Assembly (NCBI GenBank): GCA_028532985.1
Contig: JANCIK010000003.1
Span: 1,126,001 to 1,190,000 of the forward strand
Length of the DNA: 64,000 bases
Direction: 5' to 3'
Origin: Stropharia rugosoannulata
Taxonomy: Eukaryota > Basidiomycota > Agaricomycetes > Agaricales > Strophariaceae
Shown one piece after another: positions 31,242-44,166 of the stretch. Below the pieces are notes generated by a model that was not told where the DNA came from, ran no database searches, and saw only the letters and a program-made list of their open reading frames with translations. The translations under genes were made by a program, and so were the position numbers. Position 1 is the first letter of the stretch. Every line of letters begins with the position of its first letter.

Positions 31242-34200
31242 CTAAAAATACAAACTTGCGGCGAATACAACTTTTATTGCTGCCGTCAGCAGATGAAGCA
31301 AGGGAGTAGAAATCATGCTCACTATCTCTTTTGATCTTTATCTGAGACTCTTCCATTTTTTTGAACAACTCGGCATCTCCAATAACACGGGCTGCATCCC
31401 GCACTTCGCGACACGTCTCATCGAGACGGGTTATGACCCGGACAATTGTTCCCTCAGCGACGTCGGTCAACGCCGTAATTTGCTCGAAAGGCTTGAATTT
31501 TTTTGTTTGAGTAGTGCATAACGTTTGAAGGGATGTTCGACACTCACCATTCCTTTTGCCCACTCGTAAACTACTTCTACCAACCCGAACTTTAGGTCAG
31601 ATCTAAACTCTTCGGCTACGACCTTGTGGAAGTCTTGGATACGTCCTACTTTCTCACTGATGGCTAGAATGGCATCTCGTCCAGCTTCTAGCTTCGGCGA
31701 TAGAAGCGGCTCAATATCTGTCTTCTCCTGGAACACGAAGCACGATAACAAGGCAACGACTTCCTCAGGCTCATACCCAGCCAACGTATTTTCCAAGATT
31801 AATTCAGTAAGAATAAGCTCATTCGCAGAATTGATCTGTAATCAAGGCGCTTAATTCATCTTGTTACCCATAGTATAAATCCACGTTACCTCACATGCGA
31901 CCCGCCCTTTGAGTTGTATCGTTGCATTTTCGTCGATAAATTTGAGATCTTTCAGAACAGAAATACGTTGCTCGTAGTCAGGAATAAGTTCAAGATTCTG
32001 ATCCGACAAAGCAAGTTTAAGGTATGCAATATTCGATTGCAAAACCTTTTGGCCATGAACGATTGCATACTTTAAAATATAATTGGTCAATTTCGTGAAA
32101 CCATAATCTGTGCGGAAACGTACATGATCCACGAATTCAGGACATTGAATGCACTGGACTTGATGTAGGTCTTTGGTGAGCGAGTTTCGAGCTCGGAGAG
32201 TTTCCTGAAATTCCAGCGCCCGCAGTTTACTCCAGTCGACCTCGGGTACAGAACCTGCATTTAGCCACTCGTGTGAAATAGAATGGAGTGTATTAATTCC
32301 TTCACGCATGCGTGAAATAAGGTGGCGATCAACGATATCATTAACTTCAACCTTTGATGATCCTGAGAAGTCATTTCGAAGCTTTTGTAATACATAACTC
32401 ACCTTGACTGTTCTATCTGTCACAAGCACGATGCTTGTAATGGGAACGGCTCTCAGTTCATACACGCCTCCATCCGTTATTAGAGAAGATGGCTCAACAG
32501 GCCAAAGGGGAGGTACACCTTCCGCCTCGACATCTAAGCCATACACCATTAGCCATGAGGTACAAACATCCAACCGGGCAGTCTACCTCGGGTTCCACTC
32601 TTTGTATCAGGATGAACCAGAGCCAATATGAAATACGTTTTGACCTTGGCCAGTACTCCGGTGTCCATCGCTTGCACGGGTGCCTGTCGTAGCACCATTG
32701 CAGCGTTATTATACCGGAAGTGCTGGTTGATTTTAATTGCATCAATGATTTAAAAAAAATCAAAGCACCACTCACCCCGTCTCGAAGAATAACAACTCGA
32801 CCTGCCGACAAAATTTTCGAGCCTTGAGGATTTCCCAGTGCAATACTAAGCAATGACTGGCTCTGTTCGTTAATGCGCAGTGAATTGTCGTAGTAGCGTT
32901 CGATGTCAGGAAGACAAATGGGGCACTCGAATTTGGGTAATGATGACAGTAATTTCTCACTCTAACTGGAATTTTAGAGCGAAAGTAAAATCAAAGATTG
33001 TGTAACAGACCTCTGTCACTTTCTTTTGCTGTTCGGGGAGGAGTCGCTGCGATGAGTTTTCCGAGAAGCTTCGCTTGATCATTTCTTCCACGCGCAAGGC
33101 CTCTACGCGCAAGAGGTTCAATATCATGTTGTATGTCAATCTGAATTGCGATGATAATTTCCCCGGAGTTCCGAGCATCATTGTGTGCAGCGTTGTTTGC
33201 TGTATATATTATGAGCTAATCGAAGAGAGAAGAATGTCAAGGGGACATACTTCAGGCAAGGTGTCGTTTGCCACAATTATTACAGTTCCGGTTGGATCAA
33301 GTCCTCGTCGGCCTGCTCGACCTGCCATCTGCGTGTATTCTCCAGGAAGAATTTCGCGGAAGCTACGGCCATCATGCTTACGGATGTTTGAGAAGACCAC
33401 ACATTTCGCGGGCATATTAACACCCTAGAGTAACATTGAATTGAGCACGACGAAGAAAAAAAGAATTGGTTTGCTGACCATTGCAAATGTCTCAGTTGCA
33501 AAGAGAATCTTGACAAGTCCCCGTGCAAACAGGATTTCAACGAGCTTTGGAAGATGATATTTTAACTGGCGCAGGGTCGTTTGAATAGCTCGGTACTTGC
33601 CTCTTTTACTAAAGGTAACAGCCCGCCATGATGTATTCCAATCCCTCGAGATAAAAGATCGCGAGTTCGAACTATCTGAGGGAGTTTGCGATCCGATCCT
33701 TGAAATGAAAACAAAATGAATTGGGTAAAAAGATAAGATAGAACATAGATGTTACCTTTTAGTCGAGCGAGTGCTTTCTCTATGGCAACATGGACCTCGC
33801 TCTTTTCAACGGAAGTGCAGAGATCCGCATTCGTCAATGTAGCAGCATTCTCTTCACAGCGCTTCTTAGAAAACGTAAAGACCACAACTGGAAGAAGGGA
33901 TTTCTTGCGCAGATGGCCCAGTAAGTGCACATATAGGTTTTTATCAGTGTGCATGGTGCGGGGTGGTCCTCCGCCGCCTCCGCCGCGCCCACCTCTCTGT
34001 ACGGGCGCACCTCTGCCACCTCTTGCGGGAGGGCCCCCCCGCTGTTGTCCCCTCTGTGCAGGAGCGGCACCACGGGCCCCCACTCGTTGAACAGGAGGTA
34101 GGCCGGCTGCCTCCCTTTCTTTATCTTGTTTACGCCTCAGAGCTTCTCCAGCTTCTTTGTATCTGTGGGCAGGTGCGTATGTTAGGGACAATATAAGCAT

Positions 34201-36085
34201 ACGTTTTGTTACGATGACATACCCAAGAGCCAAAAAGTTGCGCTGCGCATCCACTATCTTGTACATTTCGCGACCAGCGTATAGATAATGTTCGAGTGGA
34301 ACAGGTCGCTGAGGCGTTGATATAACATAAATGTCTTTCTTTTTGGTTCGTCTAACACAACGTCAGTCAATTCAGCAGGAAATTTCCCCATGAAATAATC
34401 ACCCAACCCAGTCCGCAAACTCTTTAGTGTTAGGTACTGTTGCTGAGAGCAGTATGATGTTGACATGATCTGGAAGCATAATTATGACTTCTTCCCATAC
34501 TACACCTCTCTTCAAGTAATGAGTATATAGATTCCAAAGGCATTGAAGTGTATTAGAATTACCTCTGCGTCGTTGACGTAATGGACTTCGTCGAAAATCA
34601 CGAATTCGACGTCACGGATTAGATCGGCACCTTTGTAAAGCATACTTCGTAGAATTTCGGTGGTCATGATGAGGCAGCTTGCTTCTGGGTTGATTTGAAC
34701 ATCTCCCGTTAAAATACCGACGGACGAGGACGAAAATGTTTGCTTGAAATCTCTAAATTTCTGGTTTGAAAGCGCCTTTATAGGCGAGGTGTAAATAGCT
34801 CTGTCAAATAGTCACTTCCAAGTTAACAAATTTATTTATTAGAACCGGAACGAAAAAATCACCTTGTCATATGCTTTTCCGCTAGCGCTATGGCATATTC
34901 AGCTACAACCGTCTTGCCTGCGGATGTGTGCGCAGCAACGAAGACTGAGTCTCCCATTTCTAGATGATACACAGCTTGTTTTTGAAACGTGTCGAGTTCG
35001 AAAGGATACTACATGCAAAGGTTACAAACATATGGAGGCAGAAAAGGTGAAATAAAAGACCTTGTGCGCCATCTCAGGAACAAGTTCGTGAAAGTTACTG
35101 AGTGGAGTGTTGACATCGATAACGTGGGCCCAGTCGCGCTTCTGGACTGTTGGTCGTTTGAGCCTCCTCTTCGGTAGCCCAACAGGCTTCAGGTTTGAGC
35201 GCTTAATCCATAGGCTTCAGCACAGGGAAAGAAAAATGATTAAATCCGAATTATAACGTACTGATGTGGGTAGCAGTTCATCGACCTCTTTGCTTTGATC
35301 AAGCGGCACCTCCAGCTCTTCAGTGAGATCACTGCCGGTCGCGCCATTCTACGAAGATTTAGGCACTATTTGACAAGGACGATGTCGTTCTTACCATATC
35401 CTCGTGTGATTCATCCACACCTATGTTCACTAACTCTTCATCTTCAATAGGATCTCCAGGCAGACGCAACCCTCGGGGAAGTCCAGGTGCAACAGTTCTG
35501 AAGCCTTTAGCATCTGATCTTGGCGTCGCTGTCTCGATGACTGCGTCCTCAAAACCTCCTGGCCAAAACGGAACATAACCAGACTTTCCACGAACGAAGT
35601 TCTTTGAAGGTCCTGGCGCGCGATTTAGAGATGTGGATGTCAGTCCATTCACGGCCTTCGTTGACGGTGTCTGTGATCAAGATTGATTGAGAACGGTCGT
35701 GTTTATCCATTTGATATCATATCTCACTTCGACGTAGCCAGTCACCCTTCCGTCGAGGCCAGAACGAACGAACGAAAGTGACGTTGGTGCAGGCGCAGGT
35801 GTCCATGTAAGGAGATCAGGAATAGATATATCGTGATCCCAGTGTCTATCGTACAGTATTAGTTAGTCAGTAAGAGGAGTAAGGTTTGCCTGACATTTGA
35901 TAAGACGGTAACCATTGGGGAGGCAGTTCCTTGGGAGGTAGCAAGAGCACTCGCTCAATACTTTCATACACATCTGGTCTTGTTGGAGTAGATGCTAAGT
36001 GCAGATCATGTAAAATCCTGTCTTTCTCGCTTGGGTCTGGATGCGCAATGCTATTTAGAGCTTCTTTGAGAGCATTTGTTTCCAT
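31242..36085 (-). CDS. SKI2: Ski2-type DExH RNA helicase (exosome cofactor)
   Basis: Roughly twenty exons (the first five are 35895-36085, 35728-35845, 35395-35670, 35262-35348 and 35061-35201) encode about 1,240 residues. Ski2 is the ATP-driven RNA helicase of the Ski complex, which threads cytoplasmic mRNA into the exosome. All helicase motifs are readable: Walker A AHTSAGKT (about 297-304), DEVH box, LLSATVPN, and [10 protein letters not shown]. Before the helicase core come Ski2 features ([21 protein letters not shown]). An RGG-rich insert (about 33930-34130) precedes the second RecA domain. The C-terminal DSHCT domain has LARFQ-free Ski2-type sequence ([29 protein letters not shown]). 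The true end is [15 protein letters not shown] with the stop at 31242, reached by splicing a 52-nt intron (GTGAGC ... AAAAG); without it the frame runs on to 31141. The first ATG at 36085 is chosen because upstream frames start only at TTG. Confidence 0.94.
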
Positions 36086-36698
36086 TTTTCTTCCAGATTG
36101 TGTAACGGCTCGCGCGATGGTCGCGCCTCGCGACGTTAAAGTTCTGGATGACAAGCTGGATGACAAGGATTGGATTGACGCGGCAACCTAAAGGTATTTG
36201 CACAGCCACCATGTCAGTCAACTTATGCGAATGCTAAAAATAGTCAAGTGGTCAACTGCCGTGGGACCTTCAATGTACAAGTCTACCCCATTCATTGAAC
36301 CCCATTAGATTATGGAAGCCCAACGACAACTTCCCCACATACACCATGCAAGATACAATCTCTTCAACCGCACCAGTCAATTGCGCCACATGGACCTACC
36401 AAGTTATTTAGTAGAGTGACTTTTGATTTAAGTATATATTTAAACAGGGGTTCCAAAGGGGTTCAACTGCATTTGATTGAACAGCCACATCTATAAGAGC
36501 CTTGAAAGCACCTCCTCCTATATTTACTGTTACAAATCCTACTTACAGGCACAACGCACTTCGATATGGATTCACAGAGATAAACAAGATGGCCCGGGAG
36601 GTAGATTATCAAATCTAAGGATGTCAGTTGATACCAGAATCGTGTTTACATCGTCGATTAAAAATATCAGGTCATAAGACCATTACTTTGCTGTGGCA
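36086..36698 (-). other. Intergenic, SKI2 promoter
   Basis: A 613-bp tandem minus-strand spacer between the stop of the methyltransferase gene and the SKI2 start. It has no coding signal. The motif GGGGTTC occurs twice within 20 bp near 36447-36466, with no known meaning. Confidence 0.5.
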
Positions 36699-38124
36699 TT
36701 AACGACTTTTCCGTCTGGCATAGACGCACTGGAGTCGAGTGAACTGAGGTATTTTTCTGTCCTCTAATTCTTGAAGGCAATTCACTTCTAATTGGTTAAT
36801 AACAGATTCTGAATATCCACTGCCGAGTAGTAAGGGTCGACCTGCACCGAGGAAAGCCTGGATACGAGTCAGAAGTAGTTGTGGTTCTAATAAGATAAAT
36901 CTGACCATGACGTCGTCTTTTAGTCTCTGTTCGAAGCGCCGTAGTGCTGCGTTCTCGTTATGTTTGTCATGCGCGGGTGGAACAACTGGTAGAAAGAATT
37001 CTCGGTAGACAATGTCTTCAAAACGGGGATTACTGGATATCCACTCCTGGAGGTGAGTAGCAGCATCTGTATCACCGCCAATAATTTTAACAGCCGACCG
37101 CATGTACGTCATCCACTGAGACCACCAAGGTGCACAGAACTGGTCGACGGTTTGTTCAATTCGACGGTGGTGTTTATCATAAACGTAGAAGTCAAATTCC
37201 GAAACATCGATAAGTCCTCCAGGTCGCAATACACGGCTGATCTGGTCGACAAGAAGATGATAGTCTTTGATCTGAGCTGTCCTTATAATAAACCGCTAAC
37301 GAAAAGAGAGTAAACACTAACACCAGAAGAAATTAGCCGCGCATGGACAACATTAAAGTCCCCGTAGTAATGTTCAAGGCCGAGGTTTATGTCATCGACT
37401 TCGCTCCTGGGTCCGTGAGTAAGAGACATGTCATGAACACGTAAATCACGATTGAATATCTTGCCTTAGATTTTGTGGCATCGATCTAAAATATGATATA
37501 TGATGTGTCAAAGCATCATCAATCAGCCAATTAAATGGGCGCTTACGGTACTTGCATTGGAATGAGATCCACTGCAACCGCACTGCAATGGGGAAAGTCG
37601 CGAGCCACGTCCAGAATCCTGACGAAAAATGTGTTAAGAGTTTGAACAGTGCCTTTTGTATCTCGTCTTCACGAACCAGTTTCCGCTTCCACATCCAAGG
37701 TCTAAACATGCCTTTATCTCTCCGGAAGCCTCATCGGCTGCCATGACGGATGCCATGGGAGGTACAAACTTGCCACCCATAACATCTGTTAGGATGTCAT
37801 GCTGTTTATCTGGGAACGAGGTCTGCCTCCAGCGGGCATTTTTGCAACGATAGAAGCTGGCGTACCTAATCTGTTCAGTTCTTCTTCATCTGCTGGCAAA
37901 CGATAGACATCAGAGTAGTTGTTTAAGTTGCGGCCGTATTCTTCCCTATAAATCGCTGCACGCATGGAGGACGACATGGAAATTACAGAAACTGGTGACC
38001 CTGAGCGGACGTCTGGATCGTGTTCGTATGAACTTAACGAGCTAGCCATGCTGCCAGATACGCTCTGAGGGGGGAAGGAGGTCGTAGATTGAGCCTCGCT
38101 CTCTGAGTCGCTGTCGATATCCAT
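36699..38124 (-). CDS. SAM-dependent methylt​ransferase (LaeA-like class I)
   Basis: Six exons (37866-38124, 37677-37809, 37547-37618, 37465-37485, 37322-37406, 36699-37271) join to 380 residues. A class I methyltransferase fold is clear: motif I LDLGCGSGNW, then SAVAVDLIPMQ, the EVDDINLGLEHYYGDFNVVH stretch and LRPGGLIDVSEFDFYVYD. The layout matches the fungal TAM/LaeA-like group, which includes regulators and many uncharacterised enzymes; the substrate is unknown. The N-terminal 80 residues are acidic and Ser-rich. The C-terminus is longer than in minimal enzymes and ends RRKSR. The intron at 37407-37464 has a GC donor (AG|GCAAGA). A GT donor 15 nt downstream would add QDIQS in frame, but the GC choice preserves the family spacing. 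No biosynthetic gene lies nearby. Confidence 0.87.
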
Positions 38125-39701
38125 GGAACACTAGAGGATTGGTCGTTTTCTTGATCAACACGCCGAGTAGAGTTATACAACAGAGCATAACATGAAAGAT
38201 TCGGGGCATTTATATGGTACATACCCCTTAACGGCTGCCCATATGAATCGTGCGAGCTAGGCTCGGCGGATATTTGAGTACACCCGGAACAGCTTTTAAC
38301 GTGTCACAGAGTTTTCCTGGTGACCATGAGTCAGGATCTTGTCGCGTGTGCTTGCACTGACGAAGAAGGGAGAGCTAAAAAGGACTGAGCAGATATTTCG
38401 GACAAGAGGTTTTGACTCCGAGCCGCAAGTTATTTTAACGCATTTAGAAGCCGGAGGCGGAAGCCAACGACACATGATCTTGTGCTTAGTGCCGCATTTC
38501 ATGTTATCTCCAACGCTCGTTACTGTCCTGGCTTGAAGGCAGCAAACTGCGTTCTCATTTCCAATCCCTCGAACATCTTTCTGATTGACTTGTGCATACA
38601 CACATCTTTCATTCATCAAAAATACGTTTGGCCTTCAAACGCCTCCACAGGCCATTGGCAATTGATGATCAATGGACAGGCAAATTAATCACCTTGAACA
38701 CGTTCAATGATGCTGCCTCTGAAGGCTGTGTTCATCTCTGGCTTCTACGCATATCTATCGCCTCACTCTCCGCGCATAAGGGAACGCGTTTGTACCAATC
38801 GAGATCCATGAAAACGAAAACGCCGCTCATTAATTAAGCGATGCAGCTCTGCTAATGGACTTGTTGTGGGCTTGGAAAATCTTCAAAGATGTAAATCAGG
38901 TAATAGGAGAACACGGCGAGGCGGTGGACTTGCGGTGGAAGTAATACTTCAAGAATAACTCAGCCTTGGAATAATACCCCGAGCTACGCCACAGAAAATC
39001 TTACTAGGTCTGGTCTTCCTTAATCAAGATTGCTGTCGCATGATATGTTGCTAAACTCTCAAGGTCACCCATTTGCTGCCTTCAAATATCGTAAAGATTA
39101 CCCAGGTTCACAACGTCTTCGAGCCACGTTTATATGTTATTTATGTATACGACAAAGTTCGCAAGATAATAACGTGCCAACTTCACACAGCGGTGCCAAT
39201 AACCAAATCGTGACAAGTGTCCTGAATCAAACTGGAATGCGACGTCGAAGATGCAGTGACATTTGAAGAAAAACATTATATAGCTGGCCTTCAGCAAATG
39301 CTTAAAATCAGCCCTGGAAATTCCATAGTAGCTCCAAACCACACGCAAAATGTGTAATCGGAAGCTCACCCAAACTTGAAAGTCGGAGGCATCTAAACAC
39401 CAGACTTATGTTTACAACATTAGAGATAAATGGCCGATTCTTGGTGCAAACATCGAAGCAGCGCGCAAACGAAATGCTTTAGTTATCGCTTTGTTTCGTC
39501 GACAAAGATACAATTAAGGCATACCTAAATACGTCAAAAACTCTAAATTAGTGCCCACTTACAGCGAAAAGACGACCGCCGTTTCGAAAGTGGTTAACAT
39601 CAACACTTCATTTCCTCATAAGTCCGTTCTTGGGGTATAGCTTCCTCTCATTGACAAGGTACAACGCGGTTTCGATCTTGGTTACGTTTAAATAGAATGT
39701 T
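38125..39701. other. Intergenic, 1.58 kb
   Basis: Holds the promoter of the methyltransferase gene and the 3' flank of IST1. Short frames (such as 38296-38619 on the minus strand) show no domain, no low-complexity bias and no splice-compatible partners. I see no repeat or RNA gene. Confidence 0.55.
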
Positions 39702-40931
39702 CTATCTTTTCTTTAAGTCCGCGAAACGCTTCGCGAGTAACTCGAACTCGTCTTCTGGAGGCGAAGGCGGTGCTGGGGTCACAGTCGGTTTCTGTTCCGC
39801 AGTCTTTGATGGCTCCGACGACGTGGATTTCGTCTTGCTCAAGATTGGATTGCTCATAGTCTCTGTGGGTTTCTCATGTTTTTCTGCTGGTTCTACTCCC
39901 TAAATAGAATGCACGATATTAATGCGTAGTCAAGGCAAGCTGGCCGGGTAAAGCACCTTGTCGTTTTCTGGATTTTCCACACTATCCTGTTCATCTACGT
40001 CCTCGCCAGGAACTGTGAAAGGTGCTCCGTATGCCTTCGCTATCTCCTTGAGATAAGCGTTGACTAAGGCCGGAGCTGGGGTATCTATGCAAAGTTTACT
40101 AACAATCTTGATAGATTTCTTAGTACGGAGGCAACCAATGGTCCATAGCGTTCACGACCTACACGTTTGCTGACACAGCCGTCGCGATTCTCCATAACAG
40201 CCAGTGTAAACTCCCGACCATATTTATGGGTAAGCAGATCCCGTAAAATATGCAGTTCTGAATAACTCTTAGGTCAGTTATTATATACACACAAGAAATG
40301 TACCTTTAAGTTCCGTTCTCTGGGCAGCATATATTATGGCACACACCCCTTCACTAACACCTAAGTAGGGAGATAAGCCCTACAGAAGTAGTTTGAGAAG
40401 TGACTAAGAGTTACCGGGGTCTGGTTCCCTTGCGCTAGAGAATCTAACATGAGTACTACGATAGCAAAGAAGACGATAGACTGACTGTTGGTCAAGCAAC
40501 CCGAATCTAGCGAGCAGCAGTTCACAGTAGAGTTCCATCAACTCTAACAACTCGACATAGATATCTTCATTGATAACTGGGCAATGATTCAATTTGCAAT
40601 GTTTGGTTTGTAAAGCCAGTGTAGCAGGTACAGCAGGTACGAACTTGTCTCCACTTTAATTCGCGCAGTCTCCAGCTTCCCTCGCTCTAATAAAAGAGCA
40701 ATATCTCTGCGGGATGCCTTGGCCTGAGCCTCCTTCTTTTGTTGCAGAGTTCGGAGGCGCTGAACGGCTAGTCTGCATTGACGTGAATTACTGCATCCTC
40801 AATATGACGCAGTGCCCATTCTTACCGTAGCTGGACCTACATCGCAGGAGGAGTCGGTGAGTCGATGGTTGAGTAACAGTCGATGATATCATTCTCACCT
40901 TTGCTTTAGCGGAATTCCAGACGGCAGACAT
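39702..40931 (-). CDS. IST1: IST1-like ESCRT-III regulator
   Basis: Nine exons (40899-40931, 40826-40836, 40645-40772, 40486-40576, 40415-40434, 40304-40360, 40159-40257, 39957-40084, 39702-39899) close in frame to 254 residues. Ist1 is an ESCRT-III-like protein that binds Did2 and Vps4 and controls multivesicular-body sorting. Family stretches include the start MSAVWNSAKAKVQLRLAVQR, KKEAQAKASRRDIALLLERG, LELMELYCELLLARFGLLDQ, EGVCAIIYAAQRTELKELHI and YGREFTLAVMENRDGCVS. The C-terminal EFELLAKRFADLKKR fits a MIM1 motif, which binds the MIT domain of Vps4. Two exons are tiny (11 nt and 20 nt), each fixed by conserved residues across the joins. The intron between 39957 and 39899 falls in a disordered linker. 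It is shorter than human IST1 because that linker is shorter. Confidence 0.92.
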
Positions 40932-41561
40932 TGCTCAGGGATTCGTCAAGGCCACTGTCTTTTGCTGGCTGGATATGTTCAGATAAAAAGGGCCTGTGAT
41001 TGTGTTTGCTTAGCGGGGGATTAGATGTTAGAAGACTGCAGCTTGATGTTGGCTTGATGTAGCATGTTAATTCAGAGATCAACTGATGATTGGCAAGTAA
41101 ATGATGAAGTGCACATTTCGCCGGCCGGCCCCAAACCGAAATCTTCGGCATAGTCCGCGGCACAGATCAGTCAGTTTAAACGGTGACACATAAGCAACAC
41201 ATAAGTATCAGCACATATCCTTCTATAAATGTGTTATCTTCAGAGACTACATAGGCTTAAGCAGTGTAAACACTTGCTGGGTGTGCCTGGAGTGCCGAAG
41301 GATTTCAAGTTCAGGCAACCTAAGGGGCATTCAATTTGTTCTGGATCACGGGAAGGAGGTATATAATTAGCAGCCTCGGTCTCGATGTGCTGATGGTCGC
41401 CCAGACAGTGTCACCGTAATTCACATAATAAACGTTACCACGGACTTCACGACGGACTTACTCTCCAGTACTCACACTCTCATATCTCGCTCTTCTCAGT
41501 GAGATGGCTCTTTGAGCCTATCGCTCGAGAATTCTGCGCAGATCTTGATCCATCATTGCGG
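40932..41561. promoter_or_regulatory. Divergent promoter region, IST1 / RasGEF
   Basis: A 630-bp gap between the start codons of two divergent genes. Pyrimidine-rich leader sequence is seen before the RasGEF ATG (41440-41500). A GTG-initiated extension of the RasGEF frame to 41499 is left out in favour of the first ATG. Confidence 0.6.
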
Positions 41562-43852
41562 ATGGCCACCAGTTCTCAGACGCTCTCTCAGGTAGTGCGT
41601 CGATCACTTCATTTATACATCAACGACCCCTCCTCCCAAAGCCCTGCAATGGCTCTGGGCTCCGCACGAACCGCTGCGTCAGTTCATGGCAATGGCATAC
41701 CTGAACAAGAAAGAAGTGACGACGCTGTAAACTCAACCCAGTTCTCCGTTTTGTGCATGTACGACTTCTTGCCCACAGAGTCTGGTCTCCTCTCCTTTTC
41801 GAAGAATGAGATTCTCGACGTTGTGAAATGCGATAACACTGGGTGGTGGGCTGCTATGCGCCGGGATGGGCCTATCGTTGGCTGGATTCCTCAAGCATAC
41901 GTTGTAAGATTGAGCGACGACATGGCAGAGGCGCTGCGGGATGTACCAGAAGATATTCGTGTTTTCGAATATGAAGCAGAGCAACTATATAATTCGGCTC
42001 CCGTCTCTCGGTTACCTCGTGTTTCCGATATAGAGTCTGCAGCACCGTCTCCTTTGCCTCGGAGCGACGACGGTCATGGTCGGGTAAGTCTTTCCATTTC
42101 ATGGCCTGAATTTAATTGAACAGACTTTTATAGCTGGTCATCCCAAATAATAGACATCCAGTACCAAATTTACATAGAAAACCGAGCTCACCAACTTCCC
42201 TGCGATCAATCGCTAGACGACCGCGTCCTCCACCTTCCCCAACATCTCCAATGCCCCATCCGCCCCTGTCGCTGCCAAACGGGGTTAACACACCAAACGC
42301 CACCTGTTCCGAGAACCGTCCGCGGCCAGATCGATTGTCCAGCAGAGACATCAGGCATATAGATTCCATCATACATATCCGTCCTTGGTACCTTCAGCCA
42401 CAACTTGCTGATCAGATTGAAGAGGATTCCAGGGGTCACATCAACAATGCTACCCTACCAGCTCTCATTGAGCGATTAGCGACACATGACGTGCCCGTTG
42501 GTCTGGCCAGTGCGTCAATGAGATTTATTTTCACTCGAGTTGGAAGCTCATTCTCTCACTATATTTATCCAGAACAAGCGGTGTTTACCACATTTACTAA
42601 TGTCTTCCTCATGACATTCCGCACATTCACAACAGCCAATATCCTTTTTGAAATGCTTACGCAACGCTACAATGCCAGGCCAGCCAGAAGACTCACAGAT
42701 GAGGAAATGATTGATTGGAAATCGAACTGGTTGTCTCCTACCCGGAATCGTATATTGGAGATTTTCAGTATTTGGTTAGAGGGTCATCGGTTGTTGGAGG
42801 AGGAGCCTCATCTGGCTAAGCCTTTGACAGACTTTCTGTCAACAATAACCAAGTCACCTCATAAAGCGTCTGCGGAAGCCATTATCAAAACCGTGGAACG
42901 ACTGGTAAGGCTCCAATCTTATGTTCGGATGCATGTAAACAGTGTCCGATAACGTCCATCAGACATTCACAGTGCCATCTGACAACTCGAAACAAAATAC
43001 GCCCAAAAAACCCAAAAAATTCAAAGGACCTAAAAGTGACTTGATGAAAGTTGATCCTGGTGAAATGGCTGAACAGCTTGCGTTATGGGAGCAATCTTTA
43101 TATGCCAAAGTGACCCCGCAAGATTGTCTTGAATATGCCAAAGTCAAGACGGGACCAACTGTTGCTAGACTTGTAGCATTCTGCTCTACGTATGATAACC
43201 TTGTCGCCTGGGTTAAAGGGAGTGTTTTGAACCATGAAATCCTCGGTAAAAGAGCTTATACTGTGGATTTCTGGATAAAGGTTGCCGAGGTATGTCATAA
43301 TAACGTCTATAGTGCTTTCGGTTTAATTCACAGTATACGTAGAAATGCCGTTCACTGAACAACATCGCTTCCATGAGTGCTATTGTCTCTGCGCTTTCGA
43401 GCTCGGTACTCACCAGACTGCATCTAACATGGGCGCACGTCAATCGTAAAGCTGCTCTTGACGTCCTTGGCCAATACAACGAACCCAATGGTGGATTCGC
43501 TCGGTATAGAAGTCTTCTGCGAGACATTGAGGGACCCTGCGTCCCGTTTATCACTATGTACCTAAACGACATCATCCACACCCAGGATAATTTTGCCTTC
43601 CAAGACACCGATGAACGTATCTGCTTCTACAAGCGGGCACGGTGGTATGAAATTGTAAACAATATTTTAAAATTCACAAAGCGATCGTACAATATTCCAA
43701 CCAATGAATCGATGAAGCAGTTTATCGAGGCACAGCTCCAGACGGCATCGAAGCACGATTCGAACTGGTTCTGGACCAAAAGTCAAGAGGTGCAGCATTC
43801 AGAACTTGCCCATGCTGATATCCGGAAAGGTCTCGAGGCAGCCGGATTTTGA
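41562..43852 (+). CDS. SH3-RasGEF guanine nucleotide exchange factor
   Basis: Four exons (41562-42083, 42134-42904, 42963-43289, 43343-43852, all phase 0) give 709 residues. An SH3 domain spans about 60-117 (LCMYDFLPTESGLLSFSKNE, GWWAAMRRDGPIVGWIPQAY). A proline-rich linker (RPRPPPSPTSPMPHPPLSLP) follows, then a RasGEF_N module (about 230-390) and a CDC25-type catalytic RasGEF domain (about 450-690), with EQLALWEQSLYAKVTPQDCL and RLHLTWAHVN. Such proteins load GTP onto Ras at the plasma membrane to drive cAMP or MAPK signalling. At 709 residues it is much shorter than yeast Cdc25 and lacks its long N-terminal extension, so it is the compact type. Which Ras it serves cannot be told from sequence. 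Confidence 0.95.
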
Positions 43853-44166
43853 ACTCACACTCCTATACTTTGTATATCCTAGCATTCACGGACAGACATT
43901 ATAATGTGTAGTATATAGATGTAACGCTCAGCATCGTGTCAGACATACGAATTCTCAACAGTCGCAAATGGCACGACAACACCCAGAACGAGAAGGTTCC
44001 GAGTAAAATAGAATTATATATCCTAGAAGGTCCGAAGTATGGAGAAGAAGAGAAAACCAAATGGCAGAAAGGATACTAATACGTTACAAAACAGGAAGCA
44101 GAATGAGATGTTGCTATCCGCAAACAGGACAGAGTATAAACCGTGATAATGATTAACAAAAAGGAT
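43853..44166. other. Convergent 3' region
   Basis: This 314-bp AT-rich gap between the stops of RasGEF (+) and Rab5 (-) probably holds both 3' untranslated regions. No gene is seen. Confidence 0.65.

Noticed and set aside
36699..38124. Secondary-metabolite gene cluster around the LaeA-like methyltransferase.
   Set aside because: Neighbours are SKI2 and IST1; there is no synthase, P450 or transporter nearby. The Dlp1-like prenyl synthase is a ubiquinone enzyme.
38296..38619. Minus-strand 107-codon frame between the methyltransferase and IST1.
   Set aside because: Composition is not protein-like, and there are no splice partners or family match.
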